From Aeromonadales bacterium (GTDB lineage Bacteria; Pseudomonadota; Gammaproteobacteria; Enterobacterales; Aeromonadaceae), in assembly GCA_012518835.1 (NCBI GenBank), contig JAAYRH010000047.1:1-45507 (forward strand): 45,507 nt of DNA. Direction: 5' to 3'. Each line of letters opens with the position of its first letter. The first letter of the stretch is position 1. The notes below the pieces were generated by a model that was not told the origin of the DNA, ran no database searches, and saw only the letters and a list, made by a program, of their open reading frames with translations. This document shows, in pieces, positions 19,491 through 29,500 of this stretch. The position numbers and the translations under genes were made by a program.

Positions 19491-20704
19491 TATAACAACT
19501 CCAAAGCTTGGCGCAGGGCGGCTAATAGCGCCTCAATATCGGCTTCATTATTATAAAACGCAACCGAGGCACGTAGCGTACCTTGGGGTAAGTTCAGCGC
19601 CTGCATTAAGGGCATGGCGCAATGATGACCGGCGCGCACTGCTACCCCCTGCATATCGAGCAAGGTCGCTACATCTTGTGGATGTTGGTTGGCAACAATA
19701 AATGACACGGCTCCTGCTTGAGGACGCCCAATAATAGTTACCTCGGGGATAGCGGTTAATCCCTCTAGCAATTGCTGTAATCGGTGCTGCTCATATACTG
19801 CCACTGCTGCTCTATCTAAGGCGGTGAGATAATCAATAGCGGCTCCTAAGCCGATGGCTCCCGCAATATTAGGGGTGCCCGCTTCAAATTTAAAAGGCAA
19901 CTCGCCAAAGGTGGTGTGTGCAAAGCTCACTTGTTTGATCATTTCGCCACCGGTTTGCCACGGCGGCATTTGCTCTAATAACGCGGCTTTGCCGTACAGC
20001 ACGCCAATGCCGGTGGGGCCGAACATCTTATGGCCAGAGAACACATAAAAGTCGCACTCCAGTGCTTGGACGTCTATAGGGAAATGTCCGACCGCTTGGG
20101 CGCCATCCACTAAGGTAATAGCCCCCACCGCTTTAGCTAGCGCAATTAACTCAGTAAGAGGGGTTAAACATCCTAAAGCATTCGATAACTGAGTAACGGC
20201 CAGTACTTTAGTGCGAGCGTTAATAAGCTTAGTGGCCGCTGTTATATCCAGATCGGCATTAGGGGCGAGCGGGATCACCTTAATAATGGCTCCGGTGGCG
20301 GCGGCGACTTGCTGCCAAGGTACTATGTTAGCGTGATGCTCTAGGCTAGATAATACTATTTCATCACCCGCCTTAAGATGATGCATACCATAACTGTAGG
20401 CCACCAGATTAATGGCTTCTGTAGTGCCGCGGGTCCAGATAATTTCTTTGCTAGCAGCCGCATTGATAAAGTTGGCGACTTTAATTCGGGCCATTTCAAA
20501 AGCCTGAGTGGCCTTGGCACTTAAGGCATGAGCGGCGCGATGCACATTGGCATTTTGACTCTGATAATATCCACTAAGTGCCGCTATCACTGGTTGTGGC
20601 TTTTGGGTGGTAGCGGCGTTGTCTAAATACACCAGTGGATGGTCGTTAACTGTTTGGCTAAGAGCCGGAAACTGACTTCTAAGTTGCTCAATAGGAAGTG
20701 CCAT
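19490..20704 (-). CDS. csdA: Cysteine desulfurase CsdA
   Basis: 404-residue group II PLP-dependent cysteine desulfurase that removes sulfur from cysteine (also sulfinate or selenium substrates) and forms an enzyme persulfide. The PLP lysine is Lys226 in FSGHKMFGPTG. Other markers are LDNAATTQKP (28-37), TRGTTEAINLVA, SSLEHHANIVPW and the catalytic Cys362 in RAGHHCAMP. Adjacent csdE and nearby tcdA favour CsdA over SufS. First gene of csdA-csdE, divergent from rep. There is no obvious ribosome-binding site before the ATG. Confidence 0.93.
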   Translation of the reverse strand: MALPIEQLRSQFPALSQTVNDHPLVYLDNAATTQKPQPVIAALSGYYQSQNANVHRAAHALSAKATQAFEMARIKVANFINAAASKEIIWTRGTTEAINLVAYSYGMHHLKAGDEIVLSSLEHHANIVPWQQVAAATGAIIKVIPLAPNADLDITAATKLINARTKVLAVTQLSNALGCLTPLTELIALAKAVGAITLVDGAQAVGHFPIDVQALECDFYVFSGHKMFGPTGIGVLYGKAALLEQMPPWQTGGEMIKQVSFAHTTFGELPFKFEAGTPNIAGAIGLGAAIDYLTALDRAAVAVYEQHRLQQLLEGLTAIPEVTIIGRPQAGAVSFIVANQHPQDVATLLDMQGVAVRAGHHCAMPLMQALNLPQGTLRASVAFYNNEADIEALLAALRQALELL

Positions 20705-20794
20705 GAGGAGTATCTATTTAAAAAAACTGTGCCGATCATGAGCCAAAGTATCAGGGATGACAAGTTGCTGTGCCTTGCTTAACGCCGAGGTGCC

Positions 20795-20823
20795 TTTCCC
20801 CTTTCATGCACAACCGCTAGAAT
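20795..20823 (+). promoter_or_regulatory. Candidate rep promoter
   Basis: TAGAAT (20818-20823) is a one-mismatch -10 element, with a weak TTTCCC 17 nt upstream. Initiation would fall near 20830, downstream of an in-frame ATG at 20824. This supports translation starting at 20854. Confidence 0.35.
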
Positions 20824-20853
20824 ATGCCCCTGTTATTAACTAACGGTTCCCTT

Positions 20854-22866
20854 ATGAAACTGAATCCAGCCCAAAATGACGCCGTACGCTATATCAGTGG
20901 GCCCTGCCTGGTGCTGGCCGGTGCCGGTAGTGGTAAGACGCGGGTTATTACCAATAAAATCGCCTATTTAGTACGCCAATGTGATTATAAGGCACGCAAT
21001 ATTGCCGCCGTCACCTTTACGAATAAAGCGGCTCGAGAGATGAAAGAGCGGGTAGCGCAAACCTTAGGCAAAGCGGAAGCGCGCGGCTTAATGGTGTCAA
21101 CCTTTCACACCTTAGGCTTAAACATTATTCGCCGTGAGCATAAAGCACTGAATTTAAAAGCCGGTTTTTCGTTATTTGATGACCAAGATCAACTGGCGCT
21201 ATTAAAGGAGCTCACCGAGCAAGAGCTCGAAGGCGATAAAGATACCTTGTCTCGCCTAGTAAGCACCATTTCTAGTTGGAAGAATGATTTAGTGTTGCCA
21301 GAGCGCGCTAAGCGTATTGCTCAGGATCCTGAGCAGGTGTTATTTGCGCAATGCTATGAACGTTATCAGCGCCAGATGAAAGCCTATAATGCTTTAGACT
21401 TTGATGATCTGATCTTAATGCCCACCTTATTGCTAAAAACCAATGATACGGTGCGTGACTACTGGCAAAACAAAATTCGTTATCTGTTAGTGGATGAGTA
21501 TCAAGATACTAATACCAGTCAGTATGAGTTAGTAAAACTGCTGGCCGGTGAGCGGGCCCGTTTTACGGTGGTAGGAGATGATGATCAGTCTATTTACTCT
21601 TGGCGCGGTGCCCGTCCACAAAATTTAGTGTTACTACAAGAAGATTACCCGCAGTTAAAAGTAGTGAAACTAGAGCAGAATTATCGCTCGCGGGGGCAAA
21701 TATTGCAGTGTGCCAATATATTGATTGCCAACAACCCCCATGTATTTGAGAAAAAGCTGTTTTCTGATATGGGCTACGAAGCGCCCATTCGAGTGCTATT
21801 TGCTAAAAATGAAGAGCACGAAGCCGAGCGAGTAGTGGCAGAGATCATGGGCCATAAGTTTATGAATGGTACCCGTTTTGGTGATTACGCAATTTTATAT
21901 CGTGGTAATCATCAATCCCGTACCCTAGAAAAACAGCTGATGACCAACCGTATACCTTATAAAATTAGCGGTGGTACTTCATTTTTCTCTCGCACCGAAA
22001 TCAAAGATATTATGGCGTATTTGCGCTTGCTGGTGAATCCCGATGACGATAATGCTTTCTTGCGGGTGGTTAATACGCCGCGTCGCGAAATTGGTCCCAC
22101 TAGTTTAGAAAAACTGGGCACCTATGCTAATAGTCGCGGTAAAAGCTTATTTGCTAGCAGCTTTGAATTTGGTTTAGAGCAAACGCTGACCGGTCGCGGC
22201 CTGGTGGCGGTGCGCGCTTTTAGCAATTGGCTGGTGCGCTTAGGTGAAGCGGCAGCGCGGGGTAACGCCGTAGAGGCGGTGCGCGATATGATCAAAGATA
22301 TTAACTACGAAGAGTGGCTCTACGACAGCTCACCTAGCCCTCGGGCGGCAGAAATGCGGATGCAAAACGTTTCTACGCTTTTTAAGTGGGTGAGTCAGAT
22401 GCTGGAGGGCTCGGATCTAGAAGAGCCGTTAGCCTTGCCAGAAGTGGTGATCCGGTTAACGCTGCGCGACATGATGGAGCGCGGTGAAGACGAGGACGAT
22501 GGCGAGCAAGTACAGTTGATGACGTTACACTCTTCTAAAGGCTTAGAGTTCCCTTATGTATTTATGGTGGGTATGGAAGAAGGCCTATTACCTCACCAAA
22601 GCAGCATTGATGAAGATAATATTGAAGAAGAGCGTCGCTTAGCCTATGTAGGAATTACTCGTGCTCAGCAGGCACTCACTTTTACTCTATGCCGTGAGCG
22701 CCGCCAATTTGGGGAGCAAATGCGCCCCGAGCCGAGCCGTTTTTTATTAGAGTTGCCACAGCAAGACTTAGATTGGGAGCATAATAGAAAAGCGCCCAGT
22801 GAAGCGGAGCGCATGGCGAAAGGCCAAGCCAGTGTCGCTAACTTAAAGGCCCTGTTTGATAAATAA
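20854..22866 (+). CDS. rep: ATP-dependent DNA helicase Rep
   Basis: 670-residue UvrD-like superfamily 1A 3'-5' helicase, the accessory replicative helicase that removes proteins ahead of forks. Walker A GAGSGKT is at 23-29. Motifs [28 protein letters not shown] (Walker B), [30 protein letters not shown] and VGITRAQ are all present. Sequence follows E. coli Rep closely (673 residues), and the protein begins MKLNPAQ, so ATG 20854 is chosen rather than 20824. Divergent from csdA. Its 3' flank is a dispersed repeat and then a terminator shared with the convergent cytochrome gene. Confidence 0.96.
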   Translation: MKLNPAQNDAVRYISGPCLVLAGAGSGKTRVITNKIAYLVRQCDYKARNIAAVTFTNKAAREMKERVAQTLGKAEARGLMVSTFHTLGLNIIRREHKALNLKAGFSLFDDQDQLALLKELTEQELEGDKDTLSRLVSTISSWKNDLVLPERAKRIAQDPEQVLFAQCYERYQRQMKAYNALDFDDLILMPTLLLKTNDTVRDYWQNKIRYLLVDEYQDTNTSQYELVKLLAGERARFTVVGDDDQSIYSWRGARPQNLVLLQEDYPQLKVVKLEQNYRSRGQILQCANILIANNPHVFEKKLFSDMGYEAPIRVLFAKNEEHEAERVVAEIMGHKFMNGTRFGDYAILYRGNHQSRTLEKQLMTNRIPYKISGGTSFFSRTEIKDIMAYLRLLVNPDDDNAFLRVVNTPRREIGPTSLEKLGTYANSRGKSLFASSFEFGLEQTLTGRGLVAVRAFSNWLVRLGEAAARGNAVEAVRDMIKDINYEEWLYDSSPSPRAAEMRMQNVSTLFKWVSQMLEGSDLEEPLALPEVVIRLTLRDMMERGEDEDDGEQVQLMTLHSSKGLEFPYVFMVGMEEGLLPHQSSIDEDNIEEERRLAYVGITRAQQALTFTLCRERRQFGEQMRPEPSRFLLELPQQDLDWEHNRKAPSEAERMAKGQASVANLKALFDK

Positions 22867-22967
22867 CTGTGAAGAGTGAGATGTGAAAAGTAAAGAGTGT
22901 GAAGTGTAGAAGACCCTATAAATTTAGTGTGTTGCGCTTCCCCTTAGCTCCTCACCCTTCACATCAA
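22867..22967. repeat. GTGAGGGG...CTCTTTAC dispersed repeat, copy 2
   Basis: Purine-rich GTGAAGAGTGAGATGTG, then AAAAGTAAAGAG on the left; GCGCTTCCCC and CTCCTCACCCTTCAC on the right. The reverse complement has the same overall order as the segment at 7501-7588 (GTGAGG...GGAAGCG...CTCTTTAC). It begins directly after the rep stop codon. Similar to copy 1 in abutting a gene 3' end. Confidence 0.45.
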
Positions 22968-22972
22968 AATTA

Positions 22973-22999
22973 AAAAAAGCCGCATGAGGCGGCTTTTTT
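22973..22999. terminator. Bidirectional terminator between rep and cytochrome c5 gene
   Basis: GCCGC / GCGGC stem flanked by six A on the left and six T on the right. The paired A/T arms let it work on both strands for the convergent genes. Confidence 0.88.
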
Positions 23000-23024
23000 A
23001 GTTTATAGCGTAGTGCTTAATTAC

Positions 23025-23459
23025 CTATACTGCGTCCAACATATAATCAACAGCATTAGTAATTTCTTCATCAGAGCAGTTGCCACAAGCACCGCGTGGC
23101 GGCATGGCATTAAAGCCTTCAATGGCATGTTTAATTAGGGTATCGCGGCCTTTTTCTACGTGCGATGCCCACTGCTCGGCATTTCCTTTAATAGGAGCAC
23201 CCGCAGCACCACTGCCATGACAGGCAGAGCAAGCCGCAGTATAAACTTCCTCACCACTGCGAGCAGCGGCAGGTTCGTCGCTGTCACTGGCTGCGGCGGT
23301 TTCAACAAACCCTTCCAAATCCGCAGCGCGATACACGCTACCGATCGGTTTGGTACGCTCGGCAATCGCTTCTGGCGACATATTATTGGCGGCGTAGGCC
23401 ATACCACTTAACGAGGCAGCGGCAACACCGGCAAGCAACAGATTTCTTAACAGGCTCAC
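23025..23459 (-). CDS. Periplasmic cytochrome c5
   Basis: 144-residue exported monohaem cytochrome. A signal peptide ends after AYA (about residue 23). The haem site is CSACH (77-81), the distal ligand is probably Met119 in NAMPPRG, and two further cysteines in GACGNCSDEE (125, 128) match the small disulfide of the cytochrome c5 family. It carries electrons in the periplasm. An Ala/Glu-rich linker of ~30 residues precedes the haem domain. Translation starts at a GTG with GGGAG about 9 nt upstream. Convergent with rep and divergent from the MarR gene. Confidence 0.9.
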   Translation of the reverse strand: MSLLRNLLLAGVAAASLSGMAYAANNMSPEAIAERTKPIGSVYRAADLEGFVETAAASDSDEPAAARSGEEVYTAACSACHGSGAAGAPIKGNAEQWASHVEKGRDTLIKHAIEGFNAMPPRGACGNCSDEEITNAVDYMLDAV

Positions 23460-23691
23460 CCTTTTCTTCTCCCAGTTGGCTTAATATTATTCAGTAGATA
23501 GTGTAAACCTGCGAAGTATAGCGCAAGTCTCGCGGTCATTAAACGGTCAAGTAATGACATGACGCAGTTAGCAAAGTGGATATTTAACAATAAGAAGGTA
23601 CCACATCTTGGTGGCTACTAAATGCTTTATGTTATTCTTAAGGCATCGTTAATCTTAGCGCAGCCGCCTTCTAAGGGAGTAGTGAATAATA

Positions 23692-24222
23692 ATGGATGTT
23701 AACCCAATGCCGTCTCTGGTTACGGTCTCTCCTCATCAAGATCAAATTGATCGTATTATTTCACTCTGGCGCCAAGTGCGCCCCGATCTGGAATTTACCA
23801 GTACCGAGGTCGTAGGGCGGCTCGTGCGCCTTGAATATTTTATCACTCGTCGAGTATTACAAGACTTAGCGCATTATAAGCTGAATGTGGGGGAGTTTGA
23901 TGTATTAGCGGCACTGCGCCGTCATCCGCCAAGTTACCAGTTATCACCTAACCAACTACAATATATGGTGCTTATCTCCTCTGGCGCGTTAACGAATCGG
24001 ATTAATCGCCTAGAGGATCGCGGTTTAGTGACCCGAGCGCAGGCGGATCATGATCGCCGAGGAGTCATAGTAACGCTTACTGAGCAGGGATTAGCGGTAT
24101 TAGAAAATGCAGTACAGCATCACTTAGCCGCCGAAGCTGAGTTGGCAGCGGCATTATCGACGGAAGAACAGCAGCAACTGGCAGGATTATTAAAGAAAAT
24201 GCTGTTAGCGATTGAAGACTAA
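23692..24222 (+). CDS. MarR-family transcriptional regulator
   Basis: 176-residue winged-helix regulator. The predicted recognition helix is about 96-110 (SSGALTNRINRLEDRG), and the wing carries the family DxDRRG signature (119-124, DHDRRG). MarR proteins bind as dimers to palindromic operators and often control a neighbouring gene in response to phenolics or oxidants. The next gene on the same strand, 143 nt away, is a glutathione transferase, so control of that gene and autoregulation are plausible but unproven. A second start Met is at residue 6. The spacing from GGGAG to the first ATG is long (12 nt). Confidence 0.88.
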   Translation: MDVNPMPSLVTVSPHQDQIDRIISLWRQVRPDLEFTSTEVVGRLVRLEYFITRRVLQDLAHYKLNVGEFDVLAALRRHPPSYQLSPNQLQYMVLISSGALTNRINRLEDRGLVTRAQADHDRRGVIVTLTEQGLAVLENAVQHHLAAEAELAAALSTEEQQQLAGLLKKMLLAIED

Positions 24223-24364
24223 GCACAACCTCTCTTGTCTATCGGTTAGCTCACAAAAATAGGCAGGCAAGAATTACGCGTGGCTGCTTTACTACGAGTA
24301 ATGAATTTTTGACTAAACAGAGTATGTCTGGTGCTAACATGGAGCCAGCCAAAGGAGTAACTTA

Positions 24365-24994
24365 ATGAAGTTATATTACATGCCAGGCGCCTGTTCATTA
24401 GCCGCTCATATCGTGCTGGCGTGGTTAGGTCGACCTTATATCTTAGAAAAGGCAGATACTCGGAGCCAAGAGTTTTTAAAAATTAATTACTTGTCCTCGG
24501 TGCCGGTACTGTTCACCGAAGATATGGGGGCTCTCTATCAAAATAGCGCTATTTTGCGTTATTTAGCTCGCTTACCTGAAGGGGAGCATCTAGGGCCTGG
24601 GCCCGATCCAGTATTACAATATCAATGCGATAACTGGTTAAGCTTTTTTAACGCCGACCTTTATCGTGCGTTTGCCCCACACTTTTGTGCTAAAAAATAC
24701 ACTACCGATCCTAGCCAAAAAGCCATTGATGCGATCAAAGCCGCGGTGCCTGCTAATGTGGCTCCGCTGTTACAGCATATGGATAATCATCTAGCGAGCC
24801 GTGATTATTACTTAGAAGATCAGCGCACTATAGTGGACGCCTGTGCCTTTGTGTATTGCTTATGGGCTACTTTAGTTTTGCCGAGCGGCTTAACTCCTTA
24901 TCCGAATGTAGCCCGTCATTTTGCACAAATGAATGCCGACAGTGTGGTGCAACAGGTGTTGGCAGTAGAAGGGTTGGAGGCGGTATCCGCTTAA
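24365..24994 (+). CDS. Glutathione S-transferase (beta-like)
   Basis: 209-residue cytoplasmic GST with a thioredoxin-like N-terminal domain and a helical C-terminal domain. The N-terminus MKLYYMPGACSLAAHI carries Cys10, the residue typical of bacterial beta-class GSTs such as E. coli GstA. The cis-Pro is in SSVPVLF (about residue 47), and NSAILRYLA is the glutathione-contact segment. AAAGGAG lies 7 nt before the ATG. It follows a MarR regulator that may control it. Overall similarity to GstA is moderate, so substrate is unknown (electrophile conjugation or peroxide reduction). Confidence 0.88.
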   Translation: MKLYYMPGACSLAAHIVLAWLGRPYILEKADTRSQEFLKINYLSSVPVLFTEDMGALYQNSAILRYLARLPEGEHLGPGPDPVLQYQCDNWLSFFNADLYRAFAPHFCAKKYTTDPSQKAIDAIKAAVPANVAPLLQHMDNHLASRDYYLEDQRTIVDACAFVYCLWATLVLPSGLTPYPNVARHFAQMNADSVVQQVLAVEGLEAVSA

Positions 24995-25240
24995 CAATAG
25001 GCCACAATTAATGCTGTTCCGACAACGATCATGATGGCGCCACCTAGGCGCCATTTGCGGGTCACGGTTTGGTGAGCAACTCACACAGCGGCAAGCCTCA
25101 TACTAAGTTGACCGAGCTTAGCATCACCACTAAACCCACTTCGCTCTAGCGCAACGCCATTAATATCCGTGTTATGCCAATCTTCAGGGCTCAAATGCGA
25201 CCATAACTCATGCTCGCCTGAACATGGCTAGTAAAGCGCT
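24991..25240 (-). pseudogene. Decayed DMT/EamA-type transporter remnant
   Basis: No intact gene lies between gst and sbcD, but the minus strand shows pieces of a membrane protein in different frames. Positions 25101-25145 encode SEVGLVVMLSSVNLV. A second piece, reading from 25044 down to a stop at 24991, encodes KWRLGGAIMIVVGTALIVA. In this order they resemble the last two helices of drug/metabolite transporter (EamA) proteins, where a GExLt-rkWlGaaLI pattern is usual. In-frame stops (TGA at 25098-25100, TGA at 25081-25083) and frameshifts interrupt it. Family assignment is tentative; decay is clear. The rest of the 351-bp gap (25241-25345) must hold the sbcD promoter. Confidence 0.5.
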
Positions 25241-25345
25241 GGCTTACCCCGTTGGTTGGGAGGTAAGGGATTTGCCAGCAGCAAGCTTAGCAGGTGTAAT
25301 AGCCGCCATCTCCCTCACCACTATTTATCAATAAGAGCCAATAGC

Positions 25346-26566
25346 ATGCGTATCTTACACACTTCCGACTGGCATCTAGGCCAGCACTTTATGGGTAAAA
25401 CTCGCCTTGAAGAGCATCACGCTTTTTTAAGTTGGCTAGTTGAGCAGGTGCAAGCCCAAGCCGTAGATGCGGTAGTAGTGGTCGGAGATGTGTTTGATAC
25501 CGGCACGCCACCCAGTTATGCCCGTGAGCTGTATAACGACTTTATCGTTAAGTTGCAGCAAACTGGCACACAATTAGTGATTTTAGGCGGTAATCATGAC
25601 TCGGTGGCTATGCTTAATGAATCTCGCAATTTGCTAGGCTGCCTTAATGTGCAGGTGATCCCAGGCGTCATGGCCGATATTGATGAGCAAGTGATAGTGC
25701 TCAACAATGCCAGCGGTGCGCCCGCAGCCGTGCTGTGTGCTGTGCCCTTTATTCGCGCTCGCGAAGTGATGAGCAGTGAATCTGGCCAAAGTGGTGCGGA
25801 TAAGCAACGGAGCTTGCAAGAAGCCATTGCCGGCCATTATCAGCAATTATTTGCCCGGGCCGAGCAGCACAGTGCACAGCACCACCAGCAACATGGCCAG
25901 CGCTTACCCATTATTGGCACCGGTCACTTAACTACGGTAGGAGCCAGTAGCAGCGACTCGGTACGAGAAATTTATATCGGCACCTTAGATGCTTTTCCTG
26001 TTAATGCCTTTCCGCCGCTCGATTATTTAGCCTTAGGCCATATTCATCGGCCCCAAAAAGTCGGCGCTCATGAACATATGCGCTACTGCGGCTCGCCCAT
26101 CGCTTTGAGCTTTGATGAGATTGGGCAGGGCAAAGAAGTGTTGTTAGTCGACTTTGAGCAGCAACACCTCAGCGCAGTTACCCCCTTGTCGGTACCGGTT
26201 TTTCAGCCGCTAGCACGCTTAACAGGGAATTTGCAGCAACTAAAAGAAGCCATGCAGGCTCTGGCCGCGCAACATACTCAGCCGGTGTGGCTAGAAATCA
26301 CTGTAAGTGAAGATGATTATTTAAGTGATTTACCCGCGCGCGTTGAAGCGTTGGCCGAGGGGTTACCGGTAGAGATTTTATTAGTACGCCGTGCCCGTAG
26401 TGCTAACCAGCAAGGGCTCAGTGATGCGTCGGGCCTTACCCTTAGTGAACTTACCCCCGATGAGGTATTTGAGCGTCGCTTAGCCCTAGAAGAACTGGAG
26501 GCGCCAGTAGCAAAAGCATTACATGATCTTTATCGTCAGTTAATCACTGAGGAGGAGTTATCATGA
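25346..26566 (+). CDS. sbcD: Nuclease SbcCD subunit D (Mre11-like)
   Basis: 406-residue calcineurin-like phosphoesterase, the nuclease subunit of SbcCD, which cleaves DNA hairpins and protein-blocked ends. All metal-binding motifs are present: SDWHLGQ (7-13), GDVFDTG, GNHDS, GTGHLTT and LGHIHRPQ. I set the start at ATG 25346 (MRILHTSDWHLGQ), which is the family N-terminus. An extension to 25256 would add 30 residues with no family support. The stop overlaps the sbcC start by 4 nt (ATGA), giving the standard sbcD-sbcC operon. Confidence 0.95.
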   Translation: MRILHTSDWHLGQHFMGKTRLEEHHAFLSWLVEQVQAQAVDAVVVVGDVFDTGTPPSYARELYNDFIVKLQQTGTQLVILGGNHDSVAMLNESRNLLGCLNVQVIPGVMADIDEQVIVLNNASGAPAAVLCAVPFIRAREVMSSESGQSGADKQRSLQEAIAGHYQQLFARAEQHSAQHHQQHGQRLPIIGTGHLTTVGASSSDSVREIYIGTLDAFPVNAFPPLDYLALGHIHRPQKVGAHEHMRYCGSPIALSFDEIGQGKEVLLVDFEQQHLSAVTPLSVPVFQPLARLTGNLQQLKEAMQALAAQHTQPVWLEITVSEDDYLSDLPARVEALAEGLPVEILLVRRARSANQQGLSDASGLTLSELTPDEVFERRLALEELEAPVAKALHDLYRQLITEEELS

Positions 26567-29500
26567 AAATTTTGAGTCTGCGGCTTAAAAATCTTAACTC
26601 CTTAAAAGGCGAGTGGAAAATCGATTTTACTCAGCCGCCCTTTAATAACAGTGGTTTATTTGCGATTACAGGTCCGACAGGGGCAGGAAAAACCACCTTG
26701 TTGGATGCAATATGTTTGGCTTTGTATCATGAAACACCGCGCATGAAGTCGATCTCTGCCAGTAGCAATGAGTTGATGACTCGCCATAGCGCTGACTGCT
26801 TGGCAGAAGTAGAGTTTGACATTAAGGGACAAGGTTATCGGGCGTTTTGGAGTCAACGCCGCGCAAGAAACCTTGTGGATGGCAAGCTGCAAGCGCCCAA
26901 AGTGGAGCTAGCCAAGCTGGATGGCACTATCTTAACCACCCGCATTCAAGATAAATTAAAATTAACCGAAGAGCTCAGTGGACTGGATTTTGGCCGATTT
27001 ACTAAATCTATGCTATTAGCCCAAGGTGGTTTTGCTGCCTTCTTACATGCCAATGCCAATGAGCGAGCTGAGCTTTTAGAAGAGCTGACCGGCACCGATA
27101 TTTATGCCCAGCTGTCAAAACGAGTGTTTGAGCAAACCCGAGAGCAAAAAAACACCCTTGCACAGCTGGAAGCCAAAGCCTCTGGAGTGGAGCTGCTAAC
27201 CACTGAGCAACGCGCACAGTTAGAAAGTGATATTAAAACTGCTGAGCACGTCTTACAACAAAAGCACACGCAGTTGCAGCATACTCAAAGTCAGCTCATG
27301 AAGCTTAGCCGTTTACAAGAAGCCACTGCTCAGCAAACTGCCGCCGAGCAGCAACAGCAAGTTGCCCAATTAGCTTGGCAAGAGGCAGAGGCAGGGCGCA
27401 AGCGCTTAGCACGCGCACTGCCAGCACGTCAGTTACACAGTACCTGGCAGCAACACCAGCAAACACTAAGCCAGCAGCAGAAGCTAAAACAACAGGTAGT
27501 GCAGCTAACAAAGCAGCAGCAACAGCTAAACGAGCAGTGCCAGCAAACGTGCTGGCAAGGGTTGCAGCGCAGCGAGCAACATCAGCAGCAACTGTCTCAA
27601 GCACAGCAACAGCTAAATAAAGAGCAAGCCCGGTTAACTCAGCAGTTAGCGAGTAATCCCGCCGCCGGGCGTTTAGGAGAACACTTAGTGAGCTGGCGCA
27701 ATCAAATTAGTCGCCAACAACAAGAGCAGACTCAGCTAAAAAACTTAAGCGACACGCTAGCGCAGCAGCAACAACAGGAAGCGACGGCAAAGCAAAACCT
27801 TGCTCAGTTACAGCAAACTATCACGCAGGCAGAACGGCAATTAGCCCATACACAAGCTCAAGAACAACAGCAGCAGCAACATCTCGTTACGCTATTAGCT
27901 GGACAGTCGTTACCAATACTGCGCGAGCAAGTACAACAGCTAAGAGCGCAGCAGCCGTTATGGAGTCAGCTGTCTTATCAGTGCGCACAACAAGATAAGC
28001 TAGTGGCTGATTATCAACAGGCACAACAGCGGTTGTCTCAATTGAAGCCGGTATTGGCGCAGCTTAGTCAACAGCTCAGCCAATCACGCCAAGACTATAA
28101 AAGCCTGCAAGAACAGATCCGCGATAAAGAAACCTTGCTGGCTCAAGAGCAGCGCATTCGCGCCCTTGAAGAGCACCGAGCACGACTGCAACCCAATGAA
28201 GCGTGTCCTTTATGTGGCAGTGAGCACCACCCTGCTATCGCCGCTTACCAAGCCCTTGATGATAGTACGGCGGTCAGTTTGGCAGAGAAACGCCAGCAAC
28301 GTACGCAGTTGGAGAAAGTAGGGCAGGAGCTGAGTGCGGCTTATACCAAGCAACAAACACAGTTCAATTATATAGAGCAGCAAGTAGCGCAGTTAACACA
28401 GGAGCGCGAGACTCTAAGCGAGCAAATACAAACGGCATTAACTACGCTGGGTATTAACGCTGAGCTACCAGCAGAGCAGCAGCAAGTGATCACCCAGCGC
28501 CAGCAACAACTTGCACAATTAGAACAGCAGCTAGTGGCCATTGAGCAACAGCAAACCCAGCAGCAAACTGTCCAGCAGCAGCGTCAAACAGCCGAGCAGG
28601 CATTGCTTCAACTGCAGCATCAGCACAGCTTAAGCGCACAGCAGCATGCCTCGCTACAAGAAAAAATAGGCCAACAACAGCAAGCCATAGCCGAGCAGCA
28701 CCACTTACTAGAGCAACAACATCGTATGTTAGTGGCCTCACTAGAAGAGTTTAGCTGGCAGGTGCCGGTTGATTGGTCGGCTTGGTTGGGCGAGCAAGAG
28801 CGGCAATGGCAGCAGTGGCAACAGTGGCAACAGCGGGATCAACAACTGAGTCGCGAGCAGCAACAGCTGGTGCATCAGCTGCAACACGCCGACCGCGAAC
28901 AGCAGCAGTGGCAAGCTCGTTGGCAGCGTTTGGGCGCTGCTAACTTAGCGCCACTTAGCTTGGTTGCTGATCCCAGTGCTGCCTTGGCTGAGCTAGCACA
29001 TGATTGGTCTCAGCTTATGGAACAGGCGCAGCAGAAAAATACCTTACTTGAAGCGAGTAAGCAGCAACAAGATGAGCTTAATGGCCAGCTTGCTATTCAG
29101 CAACAACACTGGCAAGTGCTACTAGCAGAAAGTATATTTACCGATGAGAGTGATTTTTTAGCGGCACTGCTGAGCGAAGCTGAGCATAGTCAATTGGCCG
29201 AGCAGCAGTTACAGCTAGATAAAACGTTGCAAAAAGCCACTACCTTAGTTGAGCAAGCCCAGCGCCAGCAGCAAGCCGCGGTGCAGCAATTAGGCACCCT
29301 TAAGCCAAGCGCCCAAACAGAGCTAAGTGCAACCGAGCAGCAGCTGCACACTGAGCTGGCCGAGCTGCAGCAACAGCTTGGCGGCTGGCGCACTAGCTTA
29401 ACGGCAGACGGTGAACGCCGTGCTCGTCAGCAAGCACTCTTTGATGAGATTCAGGCGCAACAGAAAGAGTTACAAATATGGGAACAGCTAAACCAGTTAA

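Noticed and set aside
25256-25345. 30-residue extension of SbcD
   Set aside because: SbcD proteins begin MRILHTSDWHLGQ; the extra codons have no homology and lie in the noncoding/decayed region.
27305-27604. Minus-strand frames inside sbcC (also 28490-28741 and 29451-29867)
   Set aside because: They exist because the CAG/CAA-rich sense strand contains few stop codons on the other strand; Ala/Leu-rich or Cys/Ser-rich translations have no family look and no ribosome-binding sites.
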